From Gemmatimonadaceae bacterium (GTDB taxonomy: Bacteria; Gemmatimonadota; Gemmatimonadetes; Gemmatimonadales; Gemmatimonadaceae), in the NCBI GenBank assembly GCA_025929535.1, contig JAICLZ010000003.1:53535-117534 (forward strand): a stretch of 64,000 bases of DNA. Direction: 5' to 3'. The stretch's first letter is position 1, and each line of letters begins with the position of its first letter. The position numbers and the translations under genes are program-made. Under the pieces are notes generated by a model. That model did no database searches, was not told the DNA's origin, and saw nothing but the letters and a program-made list of their open reading frames with translations. Shown in pieces: positions 25,801-35,635 of this stretch.

Positions 25801-26855
25801 TGCGCAGCCTCCACGGGCTGCTGAGCTTCCTCGCGCTGCATCGTGCCCTTGTAGCTCATCGGCTCTTCCTCTACGCCGAAGTTCGTCTCGTTGAGCTTCG
25901 CGATGCGCTGCATCTCTTCGCTCGTGAGATCACCGAGGTCGCTCGCGGCCGCGAACTCGTCGAGCTGCTCGTCGTTGTAGATGTTGGGCAGCGTCGTCAC
26001 CACGCGCGGCTCGGCGAGCAGCCACTTGAGCGCGGCCTGGCCGAGCGTCATGCGCTTCGTGAGGAAGTCGAGCGTGCGCACTTTCTTGACGCCGTTCACG
26101 AGCCACGAGCGCGGGCGATGCCGGCGATGATCGTTCTCGGGGAAAACCGTGTCCTCGGTGTATTTGCCCTCGAGCATTCCCGAGGCGTGCGTCACGCGAA
26201 CGTTGAACACGCAGTTCGGCGCGTGCGCGCGCGCGGCCTCCAGCATCGCGGTGCCGGGATGCTGCTCGATGATGTTCCAGATCATCTGAATGGTGTTGAT
26301 GTCGCGCTCGCGCTCCACGAGCTCGACCGCCTCGTACAGCCATCCGATCGCGGGGCCGAACGCCGCGCCCCAGGCGAGAATCTTTCCTTCGCGCACGAGC
26401 TCGCGCATCGTTTCCCAGATCTCGGGTGTGCGCACGTGCGGCATCTTGATGTTGTGGAGCTGGAGCACGTCGATGTAGTCGGTGCCGAGCCGCTCGAGAC
26501 ACTTGTCGACGGCGAAGCGCATGAACTTCGGCTCGAGGCGCTGCGGCAGCTCGCTCTGGCCGCGACGGGTCTTCGCGGCCTCCTCGTCGTAGATGTCGTA
26601 GCCGATTTTCGTCGCGTAGACGACGTCACTTCGACGTCCCCGAAATGCCTGGGCGAGCTGGCGCTCGCTCCGGCCGTTGCCGTACGCATCGGCGGCGTCG
26701 AAGAAGGTGATGCCGTGATCGTCGAGGGAGCGGCGCATCATGTCGATCGCCTGCTCGTCGGTGACATCGCCCCACCATCCGGTGGAGAGCGTCCAGAGTC
26801 CGAGCCCAACTTCGCTGACGCGAATGCTGGTACCGGGAAATGCGCGATATTTCAT
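25797..26855 (-). CDS. Aldo/keto reductase
   Basis: A 352-residue NAD(P)H-dependent carbonyl reductase with a TIM-barrel. The catalytic tetrad can be read: D and Y in FFDAADAYGNG, K in YATKIGYDI, H in LQLHNIK. The C-terminal part is somewhat longer than usual and ends in a polar tail. It overlaps hemB by four bases (ATGA) and is followed by ppa in the same manner, but no specific link to tetrapyrrole synthesis is evident. Confidence 0.92.
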   Translation of the reverse strand: MKYRAFPGTSIRVSEVGLGLWTLSTGWWGDVTDEQAIDMMRRSLDDHGITFFDAADAYGNGRSERQLAQAFRGRRSDVVYATKIGYDIYDEEAAKTRRGQSELPQRLEPKFMRFAVDKCLERLGTDYIDVLQLHNIKMPHVRTPEIWETMRELVREGKILAWGAAFGPAIGWLYEAVELVERERDINTIQMIWNIIEQHPGTAMLEAARAHAPNCVFNVRVTHASGMLEGKYTEDTVFPENDHRRHRPRSWLVNGVKKVRTLDFLTKRMTLGQAALKWLLAEPRVVTTLPNIYNDEQLDEFAAASDLGDLTSEEMQRIAKLNETNFGVEEEPMSYKGTMQREEAQQPVEAAH

Positions 26856-27826
26856 GACAGAAGTCGGGCCGCCTCGGTCGCGAAGTAAGTGAGAATGAAG
26901 TCCGCGCCGGCACGCCGGATGCCCATCAACGACTCGAGCATGGCGCGCTCGCGATCAATCCAGCCACGTTCGGCTGCTGCCAGAAGCATAGCGTACTCGC
27001 CACTCACCTGATAGGCAGAAACGGGATAGCCGGTCTCCCGTTTCACGCGCGCAACAATGTCGAGATAGGGACCTGCGGGCTTCACCATCACCGCGTCGGC
27101 GCCCTCCTCGATGTCGAGCCACACTTCGCGAAGCGCCTCATTGGAGTTCGCCGCATCCATCTGATAACCGCGGCGATCGCCGGATTGCGGCGTCGATTCC
27201 GCAGCCTCGCGAAACGGACCGTAGAACGCGGAGGCGTACTTCGCCGCATACGCGAGAATCGCCGTGCTCGTCAGCTTCTGCTCGTCGAGCGCACGACGAA
27301 TCGCGCCGACGCGCCCATCCATCATGTCGCTCGGCGCAACGATGTCGGCGCCGGCCGACGCGTACGCGAGCGACGCGCGCGCGAGCAGCTCGAGCGACGC
27401 GTCGTTGTCCACCTCTCCGTCGCGAAGAATTCCGCAGTGGCCATGATCCGTGTACTCGCACATGCACACGTCCGTCATGACGACGAACTGCGGAAACTGC
27501 TTCTTGATGGCCCGCACCGCGTTCGGCACGGGTCCTTTCTCGTCCCACGCGGATGAGCCGGTTGCGTCCTTGCTGTCGGGAAGGCCGAAGAGGATGACGC
27601 CACCGACGCCTTCCTCGCTCGCGTCATCGAGCTCGCGCAGCATCTCGTCGACGGAGAGCTGAAACACGCCCGGCATCGAGCCCACGGGATTCCGCAGCTT
27701 CGAGCCCGAGCGCACGAACAGCGGGAGCACGAGCTGCGACGCCGAGAGATGGGTTTCCTGGATGAGCCGGCGCAGCGACTCGGTGCGGCGCAGCCTGCGG
27801 GGACGGTACTCGGGGAAAGAGGGCAT
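26852..27826 (-). CDS. hemB: Delta-aminolevulinic acid dehydratase (porphobilinogen synthase)
   Basis: Condenses two aminolevulinate molecules to porphobilinogen. The 324-residue protein has the zinc-type site DVCMCEYTDHGHCG with C121, C123 and C131. The two active-site lysines are K196 (YAAKYASAFYGPF) and K249 (VMVKPAGPYLD). It starts at ATG 27826, 39 bases after the hemC stop. hemA and hemL are not in this window. Confidence 0.97.
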   Translation of the reverse strand: MPSFPEYRPRRLRRTESLRRLIQETHLSASQLVLPLFVRSGSKLRNPVGSMPGVFQLSVDEMLRELDDASEEGVGGVILFGLPDSKDATGSSAWDEKGPVPNAVRAIKKQFPQFVVMTDVCMCEYTDHGHCGILRDGEVDNDASLELLARASLAYASAGADIVAPSDMMDGRVGAIRRALDEQKLTSTAILAYAAKYASAFYGPFREAAESTPQSGDRRGYQMDAANSNEALREVWLDIEEGADAVMVKPAGPYLDIVARVKRETGYPVSAYQVSGEYAMLLAAAERGWIDRERAMLESLMGIRRAGADFILTYFATEAARLLS

Positions 27827-27865
27827 TCGTTAATGGTTGACTGAGTCAAGTAATTTCTGCACGAA

Positions 27866-28825
27866 TTATTCCGGCTGTGGCGACGGGATCTTCGCGCTGC
27901 TCTCGCGCACCGACGCGAGGAGCTCGGCCGCGCCTTTGCCCCGCATGATCGCGGCGAGTGCCATTCCCGCCGCGCTCGCGGACTGCGCGCCCAGCACGAG
28001 CGATTCGCGAATCATGCGCTTCCCGTGCAGGTCGCTCACGAGCGCGTGCAGCACCGCGTCCGGCCCCTCGCCTACCAGCAGCGCACCGATCGGCACCTGG
28101 CAGCCGCCGTCCAGCGCCGCGAGCAGCGCGCGCTCGGCGTGCGCCGCGAACGCGCTCGGCGCATGATGGATCGGCGCGAGCAGCTCGGCCATGCGCGCAT
28201 CGTCGGTGCGCGCCTGGACGGCGATCACGCCCTGTCCCGCCGCCGGCAGCCACGCCGGAGCATCCAGCCACGCGTCGATGCGCTGCTCGGCCTCGAGCCG
28301 CTTGAGCCCCGCACCCGCGAGAATTGCGGCGTGTACCTGGCCCTCGTCCACCTTTCTGAGCCGCGTCGGCACGTTGCCGCGCAGCTCCACGATCTCGAGG
28401 TCGGCGCGCCGGTGCAGCAGCTGTGCGCGCCGCCGCAGGCTCGAGGTGCCCACGCGACTGCCGCGCGGCAGCTCGTCCAGCGACTCCGCGCCCACGCGGT
28501 CGTTCACCACGAGCACATCTCGCGGGTCTTCGCGCTGCAGCATCGCAACGAGCGCGAGGCCGGCCGGCATGTCGGTGGGAAGATCCTTGAGCGAGTGCAC
28601 GCAGCAGTCCACTTTCCCGGCGGCGAGCGCGTCCTCGAGCTCTTTCGTGAACAGACCTTTCGCGCCGATCGCGCTCAGCGCCTCGTCGAGCTTCTTGTCG
28701 CCCACCGTCTTGAAGGTGACCAGCTCGGAGTCCGTGCCCTGCGCCTCGAGCGCGGCCTGCACCATGCGCGCCTGCCGAAGCGCGAGCTCGGAGGCGCGCG
28801 TCGCGATCCGGACGGGGGCTGTCAT
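27866..28825 (-). CDS. hemC: Porphobilinogen deaminase (hydroxymethylbilane synthase)
   Basis: Builds hydroxymethylbilane from four porphobilinogens. The 319-residue protein opens with RIATRASELALRQA and shows HSLKDLPT and RGNVPTRLRKVD. The dipyrromethane cofactor cysteine is C242 in LDGGCQVPIGA. It begins at ATG 28825, 32 bases after the cobA-hemD gene, and precedes hemB. Confidence 0.97.
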   Translation of the reverse strand: MTAPVRIATRASELALRQARMVQAALEAQGTDSELVTFKTVGDKKLDEALSAIGAKGLFTKELEDALAAGKVDCCVHSLKDLPTDMPAGLALVAMLQREDPRDVLVVNDRVGAESLDELPRGSRVGTSSLRRRAQLLHRRADLEIVELRGNVPTRLRKVDEGQVHAAILAGAGLKRLEAEQRIDAWLDAPAWLPAAGQGVIAVQARTDDARMAELLAPIHHAPSAFAAHAERALLAALDGGCQVPIGALLVGEGPDAVLHALVSDLHGKRMIRESLVLGAQSASAAGMALAAIMRGKGAAELLASVRESSAKIPSPQPE

Positions 28826-28857
28826 AGCCGAAAGCTGAGGCGCACGCGCGGCGATCG

Positions 28858-30378
28858 CTAGCGAGCGAGGTGCGCGGTAATCGTCTGCACGAGCGATGCG
28901 ATGGTCGACTCCGCAGCTTCGATCGCGATCGGAACGCCGAGCGCGCGCGCGGCATCGCTCGTGACGGGTCCGATCGACGCGCCGCGCACCGTGTGCGCGC
29001 GCTCGGCGCCCAGCGCGTCGACGAAGTGACGAACGGTGGACGCCGATGTGAAGGTTACCAGATCTACGGTGCCCGCATCGAGCGCCGCGCGAAGCGTATC
29101 GAGCCCGGAGAGATCGGGAACGGAGCGATAGATCTCGATCTCGCTCACTTGGGCGCCCATTTCGCGCAGTGCGGCGGGGAGCAGCTCGCGCGCGCCCGCT
29201 GCGCGAGCGAAGAGCACGCGCGTGCCGCAAACGTCGTCCCGCTCACGAAGCTTCTCGATCACGCCCTCCGCCACGTAGCGATCGGGAATGACGTTCACCG
29301 CGAGCCCGTGCGCGAGCAGCGCGTCCGCCGTGGCCGGGCCCACCGCGCAGAGCTTCGTTCGCGCGAGCGCGCGTGCATCCAGGCCGAGATCGCGAAGTGT
29401 CGCCCAGAGCAGCTCGACCGCGTTGCGACTCGTGACCACGAGCCATTCGTACGTCGCGATGCTTGCGAGCGCCGCGCGCAGCGGTGCCCGATCGAGCGGC
29501 TCGATGCGAATCGCCGGCGCCTCGATCACGCTCGCGCCCGCGATCTCGAGCAGTGAGCGGAGCTGCGATGCCTGCTCCCGCGCGCGCGTGACGACGATCG
29601 TGCGCCCGAACAGCGGGCGCCGGTCGAACCAGCTCATCTCGCCGCGCAGCTTGACGACATCGCCGACGATCGCGATCGATGGCGCGATCACCTTCTCGCG
29701 CGCCGCCGTTTCCGCGAGCGTCGCGAGCGTGGCGGTGACGGTGCGCTGGCGCGGATACGTGCCCCACTCGATGATCGCCGCCGGCGTGTTTGGCGAGCGG
29801 CCGCCGGAGATGAGCGCGGTTGCGATCTTTGCCAGCCGGCTCACGCCCATGTAGAGCACGAGCGTGCCGCCGGCGCGTGCGAGCGCGGACCAGTCGGTTT
29901 GATCCCTGTCCTTGCCCGGATATTCGTGCCCAGTGATGAACGTCACCGAGGTCGAGACGCCGCGATGCGTGACCGGGATTCCCGCGTACGCAGGCGCCGC
30001 GACGCCCGCGGTGACGCCGGGCACGATCTCGAACGCGAGCCCCGCTTCGGCGAGCGCGATGGCTTCCTCTCCGCCGCGGCCGAACACCAGCGGGTCGCCA
30101 CCCTTGAGTCGCACCACCCGCTTCCCGTCGCGCGCGAGCTGCACGAGGAGCGCCGTGATCTCGCTCTGCTCCATCGACGGCGCGCCGCCGCGCTTGCCGA
30201 CGAAGATCTTCTCCGCCTCGCTCGTGCGTCCGATCCAGGCGTCATCCACCAGCAGCGGATTCACAAGCGCGTCGTACACGATGCTGTCGCACGAGGCGAG
30301 GAGCTCGCGGCCGCGCACGGTGAGGAGACCTGGATCGCCGGGTCCGGCACCCACGAGATACACCACGCCGGAGCTCAC
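28858..30378 (-). CDS. cobA-hemD: Fused uroporphyrinogen-III C-methyltransferase / uroporphyrinogen-III synthase
   Basis: A 506-residue fusion from GTG 30378. Residues 1 to about 245 are the SAM-dependent methyltransferase (VYLVGAGPGDPGLLT, VVRLKGGDPLVFGRGGEE, PGVTAGVAAPAYAGIPVTHR). From about 250 on is HemD (FGRTIVVTRAREQA, a VVTSRNAVE-type segment and VDLVTFTSASTVRHF). One chain can thus both close the macrocycle and divert it toward siroheme or cobalamin. It stands 22 bases after ccmD and before hemC. Confidence 0.95.
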   Translation of the reverse strand: MSSGVVYLVGAGPGDPGLLTVRGRELLASCDSIVYDALVNPLLVDDAWIGRTSEAEKIFVGKRGGAPSMEQSEITALLVQLARDGKRVVRLKGGDPLVFGRGGEEAIALAEAGLAFEIVPGVTAGVAAPAYAGIPVTHRGVSTSVTFITGHEYPGKDRDQTDWSALARAGGTLVLYMGVSRLAKIATALISGGRSPNTPAAIIEWGTYPRQRTVTATLATLAETAAREKVIAPSIAIVGDVVKLRGEMSWFDRRPLFGRTIVVTRAREQASQLRSLLEIAGASVIEAPAIRIEPLDRAPLRAALASIATYEWLVVTSRNAVELLWATLRDLGLDARALARTKLCAVGPATADALLAHGLAVNVIPDRYVAEGVIEKLRERDDVCGTRVLFARAAGARELLPAALREMGAQVSEIEIYRSVPDLSGLDTLRAALDAGTVDLVTFTSASTVRHFVDALGAERAHTVRGASIGPVTSDAARALGVPIAIEAAESTIASLVQTITAHLAR

Positions 30379-30400
30379 GGGCGCGCGCTGCGCGACGCGA

Positions 30401-30535
30401 TCAGCGCCCGCGCCGCAGCGCGATGCGGCGCAACGCCACCGTCTGGCGCCGCCGCCAAATGCTGATCGTGTACAGCGTGTAGATCCCGATCGCGGCGATG
30501 TACGCCGCGTAATAGAAGCTCTCGTTGTGCGGCAT
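30401..30535 (-). CDS. ccmD: CcmD-like heme exporter subunit
   Basis: A 44-residue protein with one membrane helix (SFYYAAYIAAIGIYTLYTISI) followed by an arginine-rich tail, the usual form of CcmD, which binds CcmC and helps release holo-CcmE. The ATG at 30535 overlaps the ccmC stop (TGATG). Its position and form, more than its sequence, support the call. Confidence 0.82.
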   Translation of the reverse strand: MPHNESFYYAAYIAAIGIYTLYTISIWRRRQTVALRRIALRRGR

Positions 30536-31251
30536 CAGCGACCCTCCTCCAGCTCGAGCAGGTCGCGCTCGTTCGCCAGGCGATAGCGCTGCCGCACGAG
30601 CGCGAGATAGAACAGGAAAAACGCCACGAACGAGATGATCAGCGTGGTCAGCATCTCCGGCGGCAGCGATGGCGCGCTCGGCTTGATCACGATCGGGCGC
30701 GGGTGGAGCGTGCGAAAGAGATAGACGCTCAGATGGATGAACGGGATGAGCAGCGAGCCGAGGATGCCGAGGACGGCCGAGTAGCGCGCGCGCAGCGCAC
30801 GATCCTCGATCGCGCCGCGCAGCACGATGTAGCCCACGAAGATGAACCAGAGAAAGAGCGTGAGCGTGAGGCGTGCGTCCCACGTCCACCACGTGCCCCA
30901 CACCGGCCGCGCCCAGATCGGGCCCGTCACGAGCACCACGGTCGTGAACACCACGCCCACCTCGGCCGAGCTCTCGGCCGCGCGGTCCAGGCGCAGATCT
31001 CCGAGCCAGAGATAGCCGATGCCGGCAAGAGCGACGACTCCAAACGCGGTGAAGGCGCACAGCGCCGCGGGAAGGTGCAGGTAGAAGATCTTCTGCGCCG
31101 GTCCCTGCACCGCCTCGAACGGCGTGTAGTAGATCACGCGCGTGAGCGCCACTGCGATCATGATCACCGAGATCGCGAACAGCCAATCGATGCCGCTGCG
31201 CTGCGCGGAGGAGGTGTCGTCGGCGCTCGCCGGAACAGTCGGAGTGGTCAT
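30535..31251 (-). CDS. ccmC: Heme exporter/handling protein CcmC
   Basis: A 238-residue protein with six membrane helices and the tryptophan-rich heme-binding WWTWD motif in GTWWTWDARLTLTL. Conserved histidines are seen at YLHLPAALCAF and FIHLSVYLFR. It presents heme to CcmE for cytochrome c maturation. I start at ATG 31251, four bases into the ccmB end. The N-terminus has a short polar extension. Confidence 0.93.
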   Translation of the reverse strand: MTTPTVPASADDTSSAQRSGIDWLFAISVIMIAVALTRVIYYTPFEAVQGPAQKIFYLHLPAALCAFTAFGVVALAGIGYLWLGDLRLDRAAESSAEVGVVFTTVVLVTGPIWARPVWGTWWTWDARLTLTLFLWFIFVGYIVLRGAIEDRALRARYSAVLGILGSLLIPFIHLSVYLFRTLHPRPIVIKPSAPSLPPEMLTTLIISFVAFFLFYLALVRQRYRLANERDLLELEEGR

Positions 31252-31931
31252 TCCTCGATTGTATATGGAAAGGCAAGCATGCACGCCACCACGAACACTA
31301 TATCGAAAGCCAGCAGCAATTTAAGCCATCCCACACTCTCGCTGGCGGGGCGCCCCGACAGCAGCCGCGCCGTCGCCTGCGCGGCTGGAATCACGATCGG
31401 CACGAAAAAGGGGAGCGACAGCACCGGCAGCAGCATCTCCGCCAGCTTGGTGTTCACGGCCATGGCGCTGAAGAGCGTGCCCACCGCCACGAGTCCGATC
31501 GCGGCCATGAGCGCGATGAGCCCGAGCAGCGCGGCGTGGTCGAGCAGCGACACGCCGTAGAAGAGTTGCACCGCGGGAATCGCGATCAGCTGCACCGCCG
31601 CCACGAACACGAGATTCGCGATCGCCTTGCCGAGATAGATCGACTCGCGCGAGATCGGCGCGCCGAGCAGCGAGTCAATGGCGCGATCGGACTGCTCGAG
31701 GCTGAAGGAGCGCTGCAGGCCGAGCAGCCCCGAGAAGGTGAAGATTCCCCAGAGCACGCCGGGTGCGAGATCGAGCGACGACACCGCGGTCGGGTCCCAG
31801 GCGAAGAAGAAGATCACAATGCCCAGGAGCGCGAACACCAGGGCCGAGAAGAAGGCCGTGCGCGTGCGGAACTCGATCGCGAGATCCTTGCGCGCAATCA
31901 GGAGCGCGGCCGAGAGCGTGCTAGGCGCCAT
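31248..31931 (-). CDS. ccmB: Heme exporter permease CcmB
   Basis: A 227-residue membrane protein with six hydrophobic segments. It shows RKDLAIEFRTR at the N-terminus and GLQRSFSLEQSDRAIDSLL in the second quarter, both typical of CcmB. It forms the membrane part of the CcmAB ATPase that drives holo-CcmE release. It overlaps ccmA by 11 bases and ccmC by four. Confidence 0.94.
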   Translation of the reverse strand: MAPSTLSAALLIARKDLAIEFRTRTAFFSALVFALLGIVIFFFAWDPTAVSSLDLAPGVLWGIFTFSGLLGLQRSFSLEQSDRAIDSLLGAPISRESIYLGKAIANLVFVAAVQLIAIPAVQLFYGVSLLDHAALLGLIALMAAIGLVAVGTLFSAMAVNTKLAEMLLPVLSLPFFVPIVIPAAQATARLLSGRPASESVGWLKLLLAFDIVFVVACMLAFPYTIEE

Positions 31932-32628
31932 GCATCACGTGCTCGCGATAGACCGTGAGATAGGTGGCGGGATCGATCGTCTCGCCCGCCTCCACGCGCA
32001 CGAGCGCGCCCGCGCGCATGATCGCCGCGTGCGTGGCGAGCGCGAGCCCCTCCGCTATCTGGTGCGTGACCAGCACCATCGTCGTGCCCGCCGCGCGCAG
32101 CGCCGCGAGATGCGCGCCGAGCGCCGCGCTCCCCGAGTCGTCGAGCCCCGTGAACGGCTCGTCGAGCAGCACCACGCGCGGGTCGTGCACCGTGGCGCGC
32201 GCGATCGACACGCGCTGCTGCATCCCGCGACTCAGCTGCCGCACCGGCATCTCGGCGCGATCGGACAGTGCCATGCGCTCGAGGGCGCGCATCGCGGCCG
32301 CGCGTGCGTCGCGCATGCCGAAGAGGCGCGCGATGAGCTCGACGTTCTCGCGCGCGCTCAAGGCGGCGTAGAGCATGCTCGCGTGCGAGATGTAGCCGAT
32401 CGCGGCACGCAGCTCCGCACCGCCGGGCAGCGCGACGCCGGCCACCATTCCCGATCCACTCGTGGGACGCAGCAGTCCCGCGAGCATGCGGAGCAGCGTC
32501 GTCTTCCCCGCGCCATTGGGCCCGAAGAGCGCGAGACAGTCGCCTTCCTCGAGTGTGAGCGTGACGTCGCTCACGGCCACGCGGCCGCCGAACCGGCGCG
32601 CGAGGCCACGCGTGGCGATCGTGCTCAC
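31921..32628 (-). CDS. ccmA: Cytochrome c maturation ATPase CcmA
   Basis: A 235-residue ABC ATPase from GTG 32628. It has Walker A FGPNGAGKTTLLRMLAG, signature QLSRGMQQRVSIARA, Walker B VVLLDEPFTGLD and the VTHQ switch. Position before ccmB fixes the identity. The GTG overlaps the stop of the recombinase-like gene, so translation of the ccm genes may be coupled to it. Confidence 0.93.
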   Translation of the reverse strand: MSTIATRGLARRFGGRVAVSDVTLTLEEGDCLALFGPNGAGKTTLLRMLAGLLRPTSGSGMVAGVALPGGAELRAAIGYISHASMLYAALSARENVELIARLFGMRDARAAAMRALERMALSDRAEMPVRQLSRGMQQRVSIARATVHDPRVVLLDEPFTGLDDSGSAALGAHLAALRAAGTTMVLVTHQIAEGLALATHAAIMRAGALVRVEAGETIDPATYLTVYREHVMHGA

Positions 32629-33548
32629 GCGCCGGGGCTCGCGCTGCGCGGGATGTACTTGCTGGCGTGGCGCGGCGAATGTTGGCGCAGCGCGGCACGG
32701 AGCGCCGCGACGTCGAGCGCGCGCGCCGCGAGATGGGCCGCGTACGAATGCCGCAGCGTGTGCGGCGTGATGCGCTCCGCCACTTCTTCGTCGAGCCCGG
32801 CAGCCTTGGCCAGGCGCTTGAGCCGGTCCCACGCGCGCTGGCGCGACGTGTGCAGCCTCGTGCGCGGATGAATGAAGACGAACGGCCTGTGCTCCGCGCG
32901 GCGTGGTGCGGGGCGAATCGCGAGCCACGCGCCCATCCACGCGGCGGCGTCGCCCTCGAGCGTGACCTGGCTCTCCTCGCCGCGCCGGCCGATCACGTCG
33001 AGCTTCATCACGGACGATCCGCCGCGCACCGCGCCGAGCGTGAGGCCGATCGCCTCCGAGATGAGCAGCGCGCCGTGATACGCGATGCCGTAGAGTGCGA
33101 GATCCATCGCGGCCGCGGCGTCGGTTGCGGCGCGCGCCTCGAGATACGAGAAGATCGCGGCGACATCCGACTGATCGATGATGTGTGGCGCACGCGGCTC
33201 GGGCACGGGCTCGGCGAGCAGCTCCGCGGGGCCGGGCGCGCGAATCTCCTCCGCGATCACGAGATACCGGTAGAACGCCTTGATCGCCTGCAGATGCCGC
33301 CGCACCGTGGGCACCGACCATCCCTCGAAGCTCGCACGCGCCTGGAGGTAGTCGCCGAGGTCCGCGGGAAGCAGCTCGAGCACCGGTCGCGGCACGAATG
33401 CGCGAACCAGGTCGGCGACATCGGCGTGGTACGCCTCGATCGTCGCCTCCGCCTTCCCCTCACGCTCCAGCCACGCCGAGAAGCGGTGGACGGGATCGTA
33501 ATCGGGCTGAAATTCGGGATCGGTAAGCGCGTCAACGGAATCGATCAC
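32625..33548 (-). CDS. XerC/XerD-like tyrosine recombinase with altered active site
   Basis: About 307 residues, start uncertain (GTG 33548 chosen; an upstream frame reaches 33623). An N-terminal SAM-like DNA-binding domain (residues about 20-105) is followed by the catalytic domain. HxxR (H263, R266 in HTLRHSYAAHL), the third-position H290 and the nucleophile Y298 (ASKYIP) are present. The first catalytic arginine is replaced by leucine at 162 (ALLISE where the family has GLRxSE). The catalytic lysine is arginine (IGRRG, R188). It may be inactive in strand cleavage, or have a new role. It is coupled to ccmA by GTGA. No attachment site was seen. Confidence 0.82.
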   Translation of the reverse strand: MIDSVDALTDPEFQPDYDPVHRFSAWLEREGKAEATIEAYHADVADLVRAFVPRPVLELLPADLGDYLQARASFEGWSVPTVRRHLQAIKAFYRYLVIAEEIRAPGPAELLAEPVPEPRAPHIIDQSDVAAIFSYLEARAATDAAAAMDLALYGIAYHGALLISEAIGLTLGAVRGGSSVMKLDVIGRRGEESQVTLEGDAAAWMGAWLAIRPAPRRAEHRPFVFIHPRTRLHTSRQRAWDRLKRLAKAAGLDEEVAERITPHTLRHSYAAHLAARALDVAALRAALRQHSPRHASKYIPRSASPGA

Positions 33549-33673
33549 GGTGGAAAGTGTAGCACTGGGCCGCCGCTCGAGCCAACGGTCACAGCCGCAG
33601 ATCGGGTGCGTGTCCGCTGGCATCCGCGCGTCCGTCCGCTAAGATATTCTCTCGCCCTTCGCATGGATGGAGC

Positions 33674-35635
33674 ATGACCGACATCGATGTGCTGTTGCAG
33701 GAGCATCGCAAGTTCCCGCCGCCGGACGCATTTGCTCGCGCTGCCAACGTATCGGATCCCGGGATCTACGAGCGCGCGGCGAAAGACTACGAGGCTTTCT
33801 GGGCCGGGTGCGCTCGCGAGCTCGAGTGGTCGAAGCCGTTCTCCAGGGTGCTCGAGTGGAAGCCGCCCAGGGCCACGTGGTTCCGGGACGGTGAGCTCAA
33901 CGCCTCGGTGAACTGCGTCGATCGCCACGCCCGCGGCGCGCGGCGCGACAAGCCCGCGCTCGTGTGGGAGGGCGAGCCCGGCGACACGCTCACGCTCACG
34001 TACGCGCAGCTGCTCGACCAGGTGTGCCGCTTCGCATCGGTGCTCGATTCGCTCGGCGTGAAGAAGGGCGATCGCGTCGCGATCTATTTGCCGATGATTC
34101 CCGAAGCCGCGATCGCGATGCTCGGCTGCGCACGCATCGGCGCGGTGCACTCGGTGGTGTTCGGCGGATTCTCGGCCGAGTCGCTGCGCGATCGCATCGT
34201 CGACGCGCAGGCGAAGGTGCTCATCACTGCAGACGGCGGATTTCGGCGCGGACACGTGGTGCCGCTCAAGAAGAACGCGGACGATGCAATCGCCGAGACG
34301 CCCACGATCGAGCACGTGGTGGTGGTGCGGCGCACGAAAGAGCCGATCGGCGGATCGCCCGCGTCCATGAAGGCGGGCCGCGATCAGTGGTGGCACGATC
34401 TCATGGCGAAGGCCTCGGCCAGCCGCCCCGCCACGGCGATGAACGCGGAAGACATTCTGTTCACGCTGTACACGTCGGGCACCACGGGAAAGCCGAAGGG
34501 CATCGTGCACACGACGGGTGGCTATCTCACGCAGTGCGCGTACACCACGAAGGCGATCTTCGATCTCAAGGAAGATGACGTCTACTGGTGCACCGCCGAC
34601 GTGGGCTGGGTGACGGGCCATACGTACATCGTGTACGGGCCGCTCGCAAACGGTGCGACGTGCCTGATGTACGAGGGCGCGCCGGACTGGCCCGCGAAGG
34701 ATCGCTTCTGGGAGCTCTGCGAGAAATACGGCGTCACGATCTTCTACACGGCGCCCACTGCAATTCGCGCGTTCATGAAGTGGGGCGCGCAGCACGCCAA
34801 GAAGCACGATCTCTCGAAGCTGCGGCTCCTGGGATCGGTGGGCGAGCCGATCAACCCGGAAGCGTGGATGTGGTACCGCGAGCACATTGGCGGGGACCGA
34901 TGCCCGATCGTCGACACGTGGTGGCAGACGGAGACGGGCGCGACGATGATCTCACCGCTGCCGGGAATCACGAAGACGACGCCCGGCAGTGCGACGGTGG
35001 CGTTCCCGGGAATCTTCGCGGAGCTGCTCGACAACAACGCGAAGCGCATCGATGTGGGCGGCGGGCTGCTCGCGATCACGAAGCCGTGGCCGGGGATGCT
35101 GCGCACCATCTGGGGCGACGACGAGCGCTACGTGCGAACCTACTTCTCGAAGTGGCCGGGCCGTCCCGATCTCTACTTCCCGGGCGACGGCGCCAAGCGC
35201 GACGACGACGGCTATTTCTGGATCCTGGGCCGCGTCGACGACGTGCTCAACGTCGCCGGCCACCGCATCGGCACGATGGAAGTGGAGTCGGCGCTGGTCG
35301 ATCACCCGTCGGTGGCCGAGGCGGCGGTGGTGGGCAAGGCGCACGAGCTCAAGGGGCAGGCGCTGGCGGCATTCGTCACCCTGCGCGAAGGCACGAAGCC
35401 CACGACCGAGCTCAATGTGGAGTTGCGCGAGCACGTCGCGAACAAGATCGGCGCGATCGCCAAGCCGGACGACATCATCTTCAGCGCCGATCTCCCGAAA
35501 ACCCGCTCGGGCAAGATCATGCGCCGTCTGCTGCGCGACATCGCCGAAGGCCGCACACTCGGCGACACGACGACACTCGCCGATCCGGCGGTGGTTGCGG
35601 CGCTGCGGGATCAGTACGAGGGGCTGGAGAGTTAG
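33674..35635 (+). CDS. acs: Acetyl-CoA synthetase
   Basis: Activates acetate to acetyl-CoA by way of acetyl-AMP. The 653-residue enzyme has the ATP loop [20 protein letters not shown], the WWQTETG motif and the acetylation-controlled lysine in [14 protein letters not shown] near the C-terminus. It stands alone and is divergent from the recombinase/ccm/hem run, with about 125 bases between the starts. Confidence 0.97.
   Translation: MTDIDVLLQEHRKFPPPDAFARAANVSDPGIYERAAKDYEAFWAGCARELEWSKPFSRVLEWKPPRATWFRDGELNASVNCVDRHARGARRDKPALVWEGEPGDTLTLTYAQLLDQVCRFASVLDSLGVKKGDRVAIYLPMIPEAAIAMLGCARIGAVHSVVFGGFSAESLRDRIVDAQAKVLITADGGFRRGHVVPLKKNADDAIAETPTIEHVVVVRRTKEPIGGSPASMKAGRDQWWHDLMAKASASRPATAMNAEDILFTLYTSGTTGKPKGIVHTTGGYLTQCAYTTKAIFDLKEDDVYWCTADVGWVTGHTYIVYGPLANGATCLMYEGAPDWPAKDRFWELCEKYGVTIFYTAPTAIRAFMKWGAQHAKKHDLSKLRLLGSVGEPINPEAWMWYREHIGGDRCPIVDTWWQTETGATMISPLPGITKTTPGSATVAFPGIFAELLDNNAKRIDVGGGLLAITKPWPGMLRTIWGDDERYVRTYFSKWPGRPDLYFPGDGAKRDDDGYFWILGRVDDVLNVAGHRIGTMEVESALVDHPSVAEAAVVGKAHELKGQALAAFVTLREGTKPTTELNVELREHVANKIGAIAKPDDIIFSADLPKTRSGKIMRRLLRDIAEGRTLGDTTTLADPAVVAALRDQYEGLES

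Noticed and set aside
32625..33548. Recombinase gene as a sign of an integron, phage or integrated element
   Set aside because: No attachment repeats, cassette array or phage genes are near, and the gene is embedded in a conserved-looking ccm/hem run.
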